This document shows positions 6,770 to 16,042 of a DNA stretch of 44,381 nt, piece by piece (position 1 is the first letter of the stretch; each line of letters starts with the position of its first letter). Made by a program: the position numbers and the translations under genes. The DNA lies in NCBI GenBank assembly GCA_937910875.1, contig CALENA010000014.1, positions 1 through 44,381 of the forward strand, read 5' to 3'. The notes under the pieces were generated by a model, which ran no database searches, was not told the DNA's origin, and worked only from the letters and a program-made list of their open reading frames with translations. Origin of the DNA: an uncultured Desulfobulbaceae bacterium. Lineage in GTDB: Bacteria; Desulfobacterota; Desulfobulbia; Desulfobulbales; Desulfocapsaceae.

Positions 6770-7285
6770 TCAGTCGCGGTTCAGGGTGGTGTCGAGAGAG
6801 AGTCGACTGATCTTCTCGTATTCTTCCACCTGTTTGTCCGGGCTGGTGGGCATCAGTCGTTTGAGCAGAGGAACCACACCCCGCTCTGATTTTTCAAACA
6901 GACCCTCGGCCTCTTTGACCGTGATCTGCCAGGCCGGAGCAAAGCCCGGGGCCTTCTCGAACATGATGTCAAGGGCGGTCTGATAGATGTAGTACTGACG
7001 GATCTCCTTCCGTCCCGGCTTTTGGTTCAAGGACTGGACCGTGATGCGCAGGTTGTCACGTTCCTGTTTGAGGATCTCGATTTCCTTTTTGCGTCGTTCG
7101 TTTTCGGCCGAGTCGATCTCAAGTTTGGTGTGCAGATGGCGGCGCAGCTGGGTGATTTCCTGGCTCAGCTGGCGGCGGCGCATAAAACCGCGGACGTATA
7201 TAACCATGCAGAAAAAGAGCCCCAGCAGCAGACCCCGGGCAAAGGAATTGGTCATCAGGGTCATAAACCAGCTTGTCTCTTCCAT
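6770..7285 (-). CDS. unknown single-pass coiled-coil membrane protein
   Basis: This protein of 171 residues has one N-terminal membrane helix (about residues 13-31), then a charged heptad-rich coiled coil (about 36-90) and a small soluble tail containing YYIYQTALDIMFEKAPGFAP. I do not recognise a family. The start at 7285 has AAGGA eight bases upstream. It lies 114 bp downstream of the RND pump and 33 bp upstream of trmJ on the same strand. The bitopic plus coiled-coil form suits a scaffold or adaptor, but nothing in the sequence shows its partner. Confidence 0.7.
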   Translation of the reverse strand: MEETSWFMTLMTNSFARGLLLGLFFCMVIYVRGFMRRRQLSQEITQLRRHLHTKLEIDSAENERRKKEIEILKQERDNLRITVQSLNQKPGRKEIRQYYIYQTALDIMFEKAPGFAPAWQITVKEAEGLFEKSERGVVPLLKRLMPTSPDKQVEEYEKISRLSLDTTLNRD

Positions 7286-7399
7286 GTCTGGAATCCTTTT
7301 GTGTTATCGCGCTGCCGGGTGGCGCTGAAGTCGGCTGGGTCATTCAGGTGGTGAGGCACATTCCGTTCCGGATGTTCTTATCCCTGTCTGATATTTTTT

Positions 7400-10300
7400 T
7401 CAAGACGGTTCTGAAGAAGTGGTAACATGAGCTTCGTGTTGACCCTTCTTGACCATGTAATACAAGACAGGGATGGCCAGAGGACTGATGAGCAACGAGG
7501 CAATTTCACCGAACATGAGCGAGATGGCCAGCCCTTGAAAAATGGGATCGGCCAGGATAACCGTGGCCGTGATGACTACGGCCAGCGCGGTCAGCAGCAT
7601 GGGCCGGAAACGTATGGCCCCGGCCTCAATCACCGCCTGAGCCAGTGGCAGACCATGATCGAGGCGTAGTTCGATAAAATCCACCAGGATGATGGAGTTG
7701 CGCACCACAATACCGGCCCCGGCCATGAAGCCAATCATGGAGGTGGCCGTGAAAAATGCCCCGAGTCCCCAGTGCGCCGGCAGGATGCCGATCAGGGAAA
7801 AGGGGATGACTGTCATGATCACCAGCGGGGTCAGATAGTCTTTGAACCAACCGACCAGCAGCATGTAGATGAGGATCATGACGGCACAGAAGGCCAGACC
7901 CAGATCACGAAAGACCTCCAGGGTGATATGCCATTCACCGTCCCATTTCATGGCCGGTTCCATGTCACTGAAGGGCTGAGACATGTTGTAGACCTTGAGC
8001 GGTCCAATTTCGCCACCATAGTCCTGGCTGTCCAACTTCGCCAGCTTTTTGTTCATGGCAAAGATGGGATAGACCGGACTCTCGGCCGCCCCGGCCACGT
8101 CCCCTGTGACATAGATGACCGGTTTGAGATTTTTTCGGTAGATGGGCTGGTCAACCGGTTGCTGGTCGATATGCACCAGTTCTCTCAGGGGGACTAGGGG
8201 GGCCTGGGGATTCATTTCGGGACGCAGGAAAATAGTGAGGATGCCGTCCACCCGGGCCCGTTGTTCCTTGGGGAGTTCCAGGACGATATTGATCTCTTCC
8301 TTGTCGCGGGGCTGGTGAAACAGGTCAATGGACATGCCGCGCAGTCCAATCTGCACGGCCCGGGTGATCTCGCCTTCGGAGATGCCGTTTAAGGCCGCCT
8401 TTTCCTTATCCACAGTAATCACGGTCTTGCTGCGGTCTTTCTCCCGGTACCAGTCAATATCCACGACCCCGGGGGTCTCGGCAAAAATGGCCTTGACCTG
8501 GGTGGCCAGTTTGACCCGGTCTGCATCGGTGGGGCCGTAAATTTCTGCGACAAGGGTCTGCAGGACCGGTGGTCCGGGCGGAACCTCGGCCACGGCCACG
8601 GATGCCCCGTATTTTTTGGCGATGGCTGCAACCGCGGGCCTGATCCGTTTGGCGATGTCGTGACTCTGTAGCTCACGTTCATGTTTGGGCCGCAGATTGA
8701 CCTGGATATCGGCCTTGGTCGGGCCGGAACGCATGAAGTAATGGCGGACCAGACCGTTGAAATTATAGGGTGAGGCTGTGCCTGAGTAGATCTGGTAGTT
8801 CACCACCTCAGGTTCGCGGCCGGCCTCCGCGGCCATTTCCTGGGCCACACGGGTGGTCTGCTCCAGGGTTGATCCCTCCGGCATATTCAGAATAATCTGA
8901 AACTCCGATTTATTGTCAAAAGGCAGCATCTTGACCTTGACCAGGTTTAAGTAGACCATGGCACAGGAGCCGACCAGAAGGATGGCGATGATGAGCACAA
9001 AGAAGAAGCGTAAAGGGCTGCTGGCAATGAGCGGCCGCATCAGGCGGTAGTAGAGTCTGGTGAAGATGTTGTCGGCTGCGCTGTCTTCGCTTGTCTCCGG
9101 GCCTGTGGCGCATTCCGTTGGCGAACAGTCTCGTTTGAGGATTCTGAATGAGGCCCAGGGGGTCACGGAAAAGGCGATGAGCAGCGAAAAGATCATGGCC
9201 GCGGAGGCGCCGATGGGGATGGGGCGCATGTATGGGCCCATGAGACCGCCGACAAAGGCCATGGGCAGCAGGGCGGCAATAACGGCCCAGGTGGCGAGCA
9301 CGGTGGGGTTGCCGACCTCGGTGACCGCCTCGATGGTAATATCCTGTACGGATCTGCCCTGACTGGAGGGCAGACGAAGGTGGCGAACGATGTTTTCAAC
9401 CACAACGATGGCGTCATCCACCAGGATGCCGATGGAAAAGATCAGGGCAAACAGGGTGATCCGGTTGAGGGTGTAGCCGTAGAGATAAAAGAGCAGCAGG
9501 GTCAGGGCCAGGGTGGTGGGTACGGCCAGCATGACAATGATGGATTCTCGCCAACCCAGGAAGAAGAAAATGAGGATGGCCACGCCGCCCACTGCAAGCC
9601 CCAGGTGCAAGAGCAGCTCGTTGGATTTTTCAGAGGCAGTGGCCCCATAGTCCCGGGTCACACTGACCTGGATATCGGCCGGGATCACTGTTCCCTTGAG
9701 GCTGTCGATCTTGTCCTGCACGGTCTTGACCACCTGTACGGCATTGGCGCCCGGACGCTTGGCAATGGACAGGGTGACGGCCGCCTCCTCAGGCTGGCCC
9801 TGCCCCTGGCTGAACAGGACATAGGTGTCCGGTTCTTCGGGGCCGTCTGTGATGGTGGCCACGTCGCTTAAGTACACAGGGTTGCCGCTGAAGACCCCCA
9901 CGACCAGGCGGCCGATGTCTTGGGCCGAGGTGAGAAAGGTCCCGGTCTGAACCTGGACCTCATGGTTCATGGCCTGCAGGATGCCGGAATCGGTCTGGTG
10001 GTTGGCCTGCTGCAGCGGAGGAATCAGTTGGGCGACGCTCAGGTTCCGGGCAGCCAGCAGCAGCGGGTCAAAGACGATGTGCACCTGCCGCCGGGTCCCG
10101 CCGATCAGTTTTGTTTCGGCCACATGCGGAATATTTTTGATGGCGTCATCCACCTGGGCTGCCAGGCGGCGCAGGGTGAAGTGGTCATAGGTGGCGCTGT
10201 GGAAGGTCAGGGCCAGGATGGGGACATCGTCGATGGTATGGGGTTTGATCAGGGGGCGGGAGACGCCATGCGGAATGCGATCGAAGTTGGTCTCCAGTTT

Positions 10301-10663
10301 CTGTTTCAACTGGACAATGGAGTCTTCCAGGTTGTTTCCCACATAGAAGCGGGCCACCAGCATGGCCTGACCCGGCATGGAGGTGGAGTAGATATATTCC
10401 ATGCCGGGCAGCTCGTAGAGGAGTTTCTCCATGGGCACGGAGACGCGCTGTTCCACCTCCTTGGCCGTGGCACCGGGCATGGAGACCAGGATGTCGATCA
10501 TGGGCACCTTGATCTGCGGCTCTTCCTCCCTCGGGAGCAGGGTCACGGCCATCATCCCCAGGAGAAGAGAGGAAATGATGATGATCAGCGTCAGTTTGGA
10601 ATCGATAAAGGTCGCCGCCATGCGGCCGGCGAAACCGAGATGCAGGTCGTGTTGTTTGTTCAT
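7400..10663 (-). CDS. RND-family efflux pump inner-membrane subunit (AcrB-like)
   Basis: This 1087-residue protein has the RND layout: one N-terminal helix, a large periplasmic porter loop, six helices, a second porter loop and five to six further helices. The proton-relay pair is visible in helix 4 as [14 protein letters not shown]. Family motifs [17 protein letters not shown] and [17 protein letters not shown] are present. In the second half the segment [15 protein letters not shown] has Arg where AcrB has its relay Lys. It overlaps the adaptor gene by 4 bp, and TolC lies just upstream, so the three form a tripartite exporter. Length and loops fit drug/solute pumps (HAE-type) better than CusA-type metal pumps, but the substrate is not readable from the sequence. 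Confidence 0.92.
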   Translation of the reverse strand: MNKQHDLHLGFAGRMAATFIDSKLTLIIIISSLLLGMMAVTLLPREEEPQIKVPMIDILVSMPGATAKEVEQRVSVPMEKLLYELPGMEYIYSTSMPGQAMLVARFYVGNNLEDSIVQLKQKLETNFDRIPHGVSRPLIKPHTIDDVPILALTFHSATYDHFTLRRLAAQVDDAIKNIPHVAETKLIGGTRRQVHIVFDPLLLAARNLSVAQLIPPLQQANHQTDSGILQAMNHEVQVQTGTFLTSAQDIGRLVVGVFSGNPVYLSDVATITDGPEEPDTYVLFSQGQGQPEEAAVTLSIAKRPGANAVQVVKTVQDKIDSLKGTVIPADIQVSVTRDYGATASEKSNELLLHLGLAVGGVAILIFFFLGWRESIIVMLAVPTTLALTLLLFYLYGYTLNRITLFALIFSIGILVDDAIVVVENIVRHLRLPSSQGRSVQDITIEAVTEVGNPTVLATWAVIAALLPMAFVGGLMGPYMRPIPIGASAAMIFSLLIAFSVTPWASFRILKRDCSPTECATGPETSEDSAADNIFTRLYYRLMRPLIASSPLRFFFVLIIAILLVGSCAMVYLNLVKVKMLPFDNKSEFQIILNMPEGSTLEQTTRVAQEMAAEAGREPEVVNYQIYSGTASPYNFNGLVRHYFMRSGPTKADIQVNLRPKHERELQSHDIAKRIRPAVAAIAKKYGASVAVAEVPPGPPVLQTLVAEIYGPTDADRVKLATQVKAIFAETPGVVDIDWYREKDRSKTVITVDKEKAALNGISEGEITRAVQIGLRGMSIDLFHQPRDKEEINIVLELPKEQRARVDGILTIFLRPEMNPQAPLVPLRELVHIDQQPVDQPIYRKNLKPVIYVTGDVAGAAESPVYPIFAMNKKLAKLDSQDYGGEIGPLKVYNMSQPFSDMEPAMKWDGEWHITLEVFRDLGLAFCAVMILIYMLLVGWFKDYLTPLVIMTVIPFSLIGILPAHWGLGAFFTATSMIGFMAGAGIVVRNSIILVDFIELRLDHGLPLAQAVIEAGAIRFRPMLLTALAVVITATVILADPIFQGLAISLMFGEIASLLISPLAIPVLYYMVKKGQHEAHVTTSSEPS

Positions 10664-11700
10664 GGGGTAATGGTCAGCGGCTGTCCGTCGACGAGGAGCG
10701 TGTTGTTGTCTGTGATGATCTGGTCACCTGGGTTCAGTCCGGCCAGGATCTCTATCCGGTCATTGCTGCGGCTTCCGGTCCGGACCAGTCTCAGGCGGGC
10801 CTTGTTGTTCTGGACCAGGAAGATCCTCTCCATCTGGCCAAAGCTGTTGACCGCGGAGGTCGGAACGAAGATGGTGCTGGTGTTGTTCCCCGGCAGGGCA
10901 ACCCTGGCAAACTGTCCGGAGCGAAGCTGTGGATGTTTTTCGATATTGATTTTGATCGGTGCCGTGCGGGACTGAGGGTCGGCGGCCGGGGCGATCTCCG
11001 CGACCGTACCGGTCAGGGTCAGGTCGGCGCTGGGGATGCTGACCAGCAGATGGTCCCCCGCTTTGATCTGCAAAAGCAGTCCCTCAGGTATCGAGGCGAC
11101 TATCTGCATCTCCTGGCTGTTTTCCAGGAGCAGAAGTGGCATCCCCGGCGTGGCCAGATCACCGACATTAGCCATTTTCCGGGTAACCTGACTGTCAAAC
11201 GGGGCGCTGATCTCTGTGTATCCCAGCATGGTCTGTGCCTCATGGTAGACGGCCTCGCTTACCCGGTGCATATCCTGCAGTGATTTGACATTCTCTGAGG
11301 TGGCCGCATTCTGTTTCAGCAGTTTTTGTTCCCGGTCCAGGTTGCGCTTGACCTGGGTCAACTGGGCCTGGGCCTGAATCACCTTGGCTGAGATCTCCTC
11401 GGCGCTGATTTTCACCAGCAGGTCACCCTTTTTGACCCGTGAGCCAAGCTGAACGTCCATGACTTTAATGGTGCCGGTGACCTTGGCGGAAACGGCCGCC
11501 TGGTAGACCGGCTGAACCGTACCCATGACCTCTGTCTGGGTCGGAATGCTCTCCGGGGTTACGGTCATGACATGGACCTCAGCGGTGGGCAGAACCGGAC
11601 TGCTGGTGTCTCGTGCCGGGTGTTCTTCCTGACAGCTGGTCAGAAAGAACAGAAAGGTTGCCAGGGCAATGTAAGCAATAGAAGAGATGTGTGGGCGCAT
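10660..11700 (-). CDS. RND efflux periplasmic adaptor lipoprotein
   Basis: This 346-residue membrane fusion protein begins with a lipoprotein signal ending in the lipobox FLTSC (Cys near residue 23), so it should be anchored in the inner membrane. Next come the first half of a lipoyl/barrel-sandwich domain ([20 protein letters not shown]), a short alpha-hairpin, the second lipoyl half ([16 protein letters not shown]) and beta-barrel domains. It bridges the RND pump and TolC. The start at 11700 has AAGGA 11 bases upstream. It overlaps the RND gene by 4 bp and lies 130 bp after tolC on the same strand. Confidence 0.93.
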   Translation of the reverse strand: MRPHISSIAYIALATFLFFLTSCQEEHPARDTSSPVLPTAEVHVMTVTPESIPTQTEVMGTVQPVYQAAVSAKVTGTIKVMDVQLGSRVKKGDLLVKISAEEISAKVIQAQAQLTQVKRNLDREQKLLKQNAATSENVKSLQDMHRVSEAVYHEAQTMLGYTEISAPFDSQVTRKMANVGDLATPGMPLLLLENSQEMQIVASIPEGLLLQIKAGDHLLVSIPSADLTLTGTVAEIAPAADPQSRTAPIKINIEKHPQLRSGQFARVALPGNNTSTIFVPTSAVNSFGQMERIFLVQNNKARLRLVRTGSRSNDRIEILAGLNPGDQIITDNNTLLVDGQPLTITP

Positions 11701-11830
11701 AACTTGGTGTGTCCTTGTTCTGATGCCTGAAATCTAGGTTAGACTTGCTGGCGGTTCAATGATGTGAAATGTGCGCTGGAGTGCACGTGAAGAACCGGAA
11801 GGGCTATCTGTTTTTTTGTAATCGAGGATC

Positions 11831-13267
11831 TCATTGTGCTGCCCGGGGAGGTGACGCGTCGCTGGTCTTCATGGTCCCGGCCCAGTTCTGAAACTGTGGC
11901 AGGCCGATTGCCCGCCTGAGATCGGCAATGGCGATGCGGAGTGATGCCAAGGCCAGGGTCTTGCGCAGCTGGGCATCGGTCAGCCGGTTTTCGACTTCAA
12001 TCAGGTCTGATGAAAGGATCACGCCCTCTTTGAACCGGGCCCGGCTCAGGCGACCGCTTTCATCGGCCTGTTCCACCATTTTCTGGGTGACTGTGAGTCG
12101 TTGTCTGGCCTGCTCAAGGGCCAGCCTGGCCTGGGCGACTTCAAGATTGATGGCCAGGGCAAGTTTTTGTTTCTGGGCCCGGGCCTCTGCCAGCCCGGCC
12201 TTGGCCTGGGCCACGGCACCAGAGGCCCGATGGCCGTCAAAGAGCGTGTAATTGACCTTCAGACCGGCCATCCAGGAGTTTCCTGACCCGTCCAGTTCAT
12301 AGCCCTGGTCGATCTGGTAGTTGGCAAAGGCGTCCACTGTGGGCAGACCGAAACCGGCAGTCTGTCGAACCTGGGCCTCGGCTGCCTGGATAGCGGCATC
12401 CATGCCTTGCAGTTCGGGCCGTTGCACGGACGTGGTGGTGGGAGGAACAGCCTGCAGGGGACTGTGGCCGGCATCAATGGTGACCTCTTCGTTCTCAAGT
12501 CCCAGGAGATTGAGAAATCCCCTCTTGGCCAGGTTGAGTTGATGGCGGGCCAGAATCAGATTCTCGTGGGTTTGTGACTGATGGACTTCAAGGTTGAGCA
12601 GATCGGCCTTCAGCAGATCACCGGCATCATAACGGGCCTGGGCAACGTCCAGGGAGGCGGCAATTGAATCGGCCGCCGACTGGCGGGCCTGCAGGGTTTC
12701 CTGGGCCTGGGCAATGGTAAAGAACGTGCTGACGACTCCAAAACCCAGCTGAGAATGGACCGTGGCCAGACCCTGTTCCGAGGCCAATTCTCCGGCCTTT
12801 GCGGCCTGCAGTCCGGCCTGGCTCTGGCCGCCATTGTAGAGGCGGTAATTCAGGCTGGCGGTCAGGTTCAGGTCATCGGTGCGGCCGGGGTCATTGAAAT
12901 TGATTGTATTGTTGAACACCCCTTGATTGAGGATATTGCCAAATGAGTACATGGGGGTCGTGGTCTGGGTGTAGGCAGCGCTGACCCCGAGTTGGGGGTA
13001 AAAGGCGGATTGGGCCTGTTGGATCACTGCCTGGGCCGCAGCAATGCGCTGTTTGCTGATGGTGATGTCCGGGCTGTTGGCAAGGGCAAAGTGGACGGCT
13101 TCCTCAACGGTCCAGATCGCAGGTGGTTCCGTGTTGGCTTCTCTGGCCGTGGCCAGGGGGGCAAAAACGAGGTACAGGAAAAGGCATGACAGGGTCAAAA
13201 GGGTCGATCGGTCTGCGGGCATGAGGCGTCCGTTTCGATTGAATGATCTGTTGAATTCTGAGTTCAT
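11831..13267 (-). CDS. TolC-family outer-membrane efflux protein
   Basis: This 478-residue outer-membrane factor has an N-terminal signal (hydrophobic stretch about residues 22-41, ending ATARE) and the internal duplication typical of TolC. Each half begins with Ala/Gln-rich helices (IAAAQAVIQQAQSAFYPQLG and MDAAIQAAEAQVRQTAGFGLP). Trimers form the outer-membrane beta barrel and periplasmic channel. The start at 13267 has GGGAG four bases upstream; an alternative ATG at 13222 would shorten the leader to a more ordinary length. It is the first gene of the efflux set. Confidence 0.92.
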   Translation of the reverse strand: MNSEFNRSFNRNGRLMPADRSTLLTLSCLFLYLVFAPLATAREANTEPPAIWTVEEAVHFALANSPDITISKQRIAAAQAVIQQAQSAFYPQLGVSAAYTQTTTPMYSFGNILNQGVFNNTINFNDPGRTDDLNLTASLNYRLYNGGQSQAGLQAAKAGELASEQGLATVHSQLGFGVVSTFFTIAQAQETLQARQSAADSIAASLDVAQARYDAGDLLKADLLNLEVHQSQTHENLILARHQLNLAKRGFLNLLGLENEEVTIDAGHSPLQAVPPTTTSVQRPELQGMDAAIQAAEAQVRQTAGFGLPTVDAFANYQIDQGYELDGSGNSWMAGLKVNYTLFDGHRASGAVAQAKAGLAEARAQKQKLALAINLEVAQARLALEQARQRLTVTQKMVEQADESGRLSRARFKEGVILSSDLIEVENRLTDAQLRKTLALASLRIAIADLRRAIGLPQFQNWAGTMKTSDASPPRAAQ

Positions 13268-13576
13268 TGTTCTCCCGTCGGGGCTCAGGATGGCATGTCT
13301 GGAGGCAATTTAAGTTTTTTCTTTAACACCCTGGGGTAAAATTTACAAGCAATAAGGGGCAACATGTGGGGATAATGACAGTTCCATCATGAATAGGATG
13401 AAAATATAATGAGTTCTGGGAAAATGGTCAAGACACGGGCAGGCACCTGGTCTTGCGGCCGGGAATTATTTTGGGACCATCCGGATATCTGCTCGGGGTC
13501 CTGGTGACCTGCACCAGGGGAAAAAGGGATCAGGTCGTCTCTACAGGACATGGGATGTCTGAAATGGACGGACATG
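13268..13576. other. 309-bp gap between RNase R and tolC-like gene
   Basis: No gene is visible. A 7-bp stem with a 5-nt loop (CCTGGTG / CACCAGG, 13500-13518) lies 3' of RNase R, but no T-tract follows on the minus strand. AT-rich sequence at about 13300-13420 probably holds the promoter for the TolC-type gene; I cannot assign its hexamers with confidence. Confidence 0.5.
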
Positions 13577-15826
13577 TCAGCCACCAGGTGTGGGTGAGGT
13601 GTCCGGGGTGGCAGATTGATTCTCAGCCAGAGTGAAGTTGATCCGGTTGCGGGTCGTATCCACATCAAGCAGGGTGACCCGGATCAGGTCGCCGATCTGA
13701 AAGGTGCGGTTGCTGCGTTCACCGATCAGTCGGTACCGTTTGGGATCGAACAGATAGAAATCATCTTTTAACGCGCGTATGGACACGGCGCCGCTGATAA
13801 ACAGGTCGGTCAGTTCCACGAACAGGGCCTGATCATGGACTCCGGAGATGACGGCCGCAAAGTCCTGGCCGATCCGTTTCTGCATGTAGCGGACGTTGAG
13901 ACGGGCGTTCATCTCCCGTTCGGCCGAGACGGCCAGCCGTTCGCGGACCGAAAGGGCGGTTCCGGCCTCTCGCACCTGTTCGGCCTGTTTCTGGGTGGCC
14001 TTTTTTTCACGGCGGAGAAAGCTGTAGAGGGCGCGGTGGACCATGAGGTCTGGATAGCGACGGATGGGTGAGGTGAAGTGGGTATAGTCGGCGGCGGCCA
14101 GGCCGAAGTGGCCCAGGTTGACCGAATCGTAGCGGGCCTGCTGCATGGTTCGGAGGAGGAGGTTATTGATCACGTATTCGCGTGGGCTGCCCTTGACCAG
14201 ATCAAGGACATGGCCGAACCAGTCCGGGTCGTGACGAGGTGGCGGCACCTCCAGGCCCAGGGCGCGGGCAAAGGTGGAAAACTCTTCCACCTTGAGCGGG
14301 TCGGGCCGTTCATGAATCCGGTAGAGTGCGACCAGTTTGTTTTCGGTGAAGGTCTCGGCCACGGCCTCGTTGGCGGCGAGCATGAACTCCTCGATCATCT
14401 GGTGGGCGAAGTTGCGCTCGGCCCGGTCGATTGATGCGATATGGCCGGTCTCGTCCAGGCTGATTTCAGGTTCAGGCATGGTAAAGCCGATGGAACCTCT
14501 TTCCCGCCGGCGATGCATGAGCTCGGTGGCCAGTTCCTGGGCCCATTTGAGGGGTGTGAGAAAGGCCTTATGCTCCCGACGCAGGGCTGGGTCGCGGTCA
14601 ATGAGAATCTGGCTGACGATGTTGTAGGTGAAGCGCTTGTGGCTGCGGATAATTGACTTGGTAAACCGTTTCCCGGTGCGATGCCCATGGCGGTCAAAGT
14701 CGAGGATAGCCGTGAAGGTCAAACGGTCCTGATCCGGAACCAGGCTGCAGAGGTCGTTGGATAACCGTTCAGGCAGCATGGGGATGACCCGCCCGGGAAA
14801 GTAGATCGAGGTCCCCCGTTCATAGGCCTCCTGGTCAAGGATGGTGCCTGGACGGACAAAGTAGCTGACATCGGCAATGGCCACCAGAAGGCGGAATCCG
14901 TTGCGGGTCTTCTGGACAGCCACTGCATCGTCAAAGTCCTTGGCCGTCTCGCCGTCAATGGTCACGAATTGCGTGGCGCGCAGGTCGTCCCTGACCTCCT
15001 GGAGATCCAGGCCCTCGGCGCCGCTTTCGGCCTCGCTCAGGGCCTTGGCGCTGAACTGGTGCGGCAGATTGAATTTCTCGATCACCAGCCGCATCTGGAC
15101 ATCAATGGAATCCGGGTCGCCCAGGACATCGATGATGGTCCCTTTGCCCTCGGAGCCTTCGAGCAGTTTGACGATGACCGCGTCGCCATCGTGGAGACCC
15201 GCTGGGATCTGGCCCTGGACCTGGATGTGCATTGGGTAACGCGGGTCTTCAGGGATTACGGTCAGCGACGTGCCCTGGATCTGGACAAAGCCTGCCAGGT
15301 GGTCGGTGCCGCGCTGGAGGATGGCAATGATATCGGCCTCGGCCCGCCCATCTTTCCCGACGTGCTGGATCTGGATCAGGAGCCGGTCGCCATGCTGGGC
15401 CTGGCCCATGCGGGACTGGGAGATGTAGGGGTCGCGCGTGTACTCGGTCCGGCCGGTCTTAGACCAGAGCTTGGTGACAAAGCCGAAGCCACGGGCATTC
15501 TTGTCCAGGACGCCTTCGCAGAGCCTGTGATTGCTGCCAAGAGAGATCTGTCTGTTGCTCTTGGTCTGGACCACCTGCTCTGCGGACAGCCGTGCCAGAA
15601 GAGAGTTGATCTCTTCACTGGCCGAACGGGTCAGGCTCAGATCCTGGATGAGTTGATTGAGGCTGACCGTCTGTCCTTTTGCATAGAGGTAGGCCAGGAT
15701 CCGGGAGGTCAGTGACGGGCCAGCCGAGCTTTTTGCGGGTTCCGGTTCGAAGCGACGGCGACGTTTTTTGAGCTGTGGAATATTTCTTTTTCTTCTCATA
15801 ACCTGTTTTTGATTTTCTCCGGCCAC
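13577..15826 (-). CDS. rnr: ribonuclease R (RNB-family exoribonuclease)
   Basis: This 749-residue 3'-5' exoribonuclease degrades structured RNA. It has a basic N-terminus (RRKRN...KKRRRRFEP), a winged-helix segment, cold-shock RNA-binding domains and the RNB catalytic core with Asp-rich motif DGETAKDFDDAVAV. The motif ADVSYFVRPGT and a long helical region follow, and a C-terminal S1 domain runs from about residue 640 to the end. The frame opens with a GTG at 15826 lacking a clear ribosome site; an ATG at 15799 (MRRKRN) is an equally plausible start and would remove nine residues. It is divergent from the RSH gene. Confidence 0.94.
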   Translation of the reverse strand: MAGENQKQVMRRKRNIPQLKKRRRRFEPEPAKSSAGPSLTSRILAYLYAKGQTVSLNQLIQDLSLTRSASEEINSLLARLSAEQVVQTKSNRQISLGSNHRLCEGVLDKNARGFGFVTKLWSKTGRTEYTRDPYISQSRMGQAQHGDRLLIQIQHVGKDGRAEADIIAILQRGTDHLAGFVQIQGTSLTVIPEDPRYPMHIQVQGQIPAGLHDGDAVIVKLLEGSEGKGTIIDVLGDPDSIDVQMRLVIEKFNLPHQFSAKALSEAESGAEGLDLQEVRDDLRATQFVTIDGETAKDFDDAVAVQKTRNGFRLLVAIADVSYFVRPGTILDQEAYERGTSIYFPGRVIPMLPERLSNDLCSLVPDQDRLTFTAILDFDRHGHRTGKRFTKSIIRSHKRFTYNIVSQILIDRDPALRREHKAFLTPLKWAQELATELMHRRRERGSIGFTMPEPEISLDETGHIASIDRAERNFAHQMIEEFMLAANEAVAETFTENKLVALYRIHERPDPLKVEEFSTFARALGLEVPPPRHDPDWFGHVLDLVKGSPREYVINNLLLRTMQQARYDSVNLGHFGLAAADYTHFTSPIRRYPDLMVHRALYSFLRREKKATQKQAEQVREAGTALSVRERLAVSAEREMNARLNVRYMQKRIGQDFAAVISGVHDQALFVELTDLFISGAVSIRALKDDFYLFDPKRYRLIGERSNRTFQIGDLIRVTLLDVDTTRNRINFTLAENQSATPDTSPTPGG

Positions 15827-16042
15827 TGATTTTGATAGACTGCTAGACGTAAGCTTGTATTATCTGATAAAGGACTCGTGCCAAGAGCCGGGATGGCTCA
15901 GCCAGACTTTCGATTGACGAGAGCGGTGTGGTGCCTCTTTGTCAGATTGGTCTAATTGTAGCACAGACTGCAGGGTCGGCAAAGGAATCCTTGTCCAAAT
16001 TATGACCCATGAGATCTTAATCTCCCAAACGAACTGAATCAA

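Noticed and set aside
7400-10663. RND pump as a CusA-type copper exporter linked with the HMA operon
   Set aside because: The methionine relay and CusA signatures are not seen; the loops fit a general HAE-type pump better.
13500-13518. Stem-loop after RNase R as a terminator
   Set aside because: Only 7 bp with no T-tract on the minus strand.
15850-15890. TGGCACG sequence upstream of RNase R as a sigma54 promoter
   Set aside because: The GC of the -12 element is absent at the required distance; a sigma70 promoter is equally possible but not clear.
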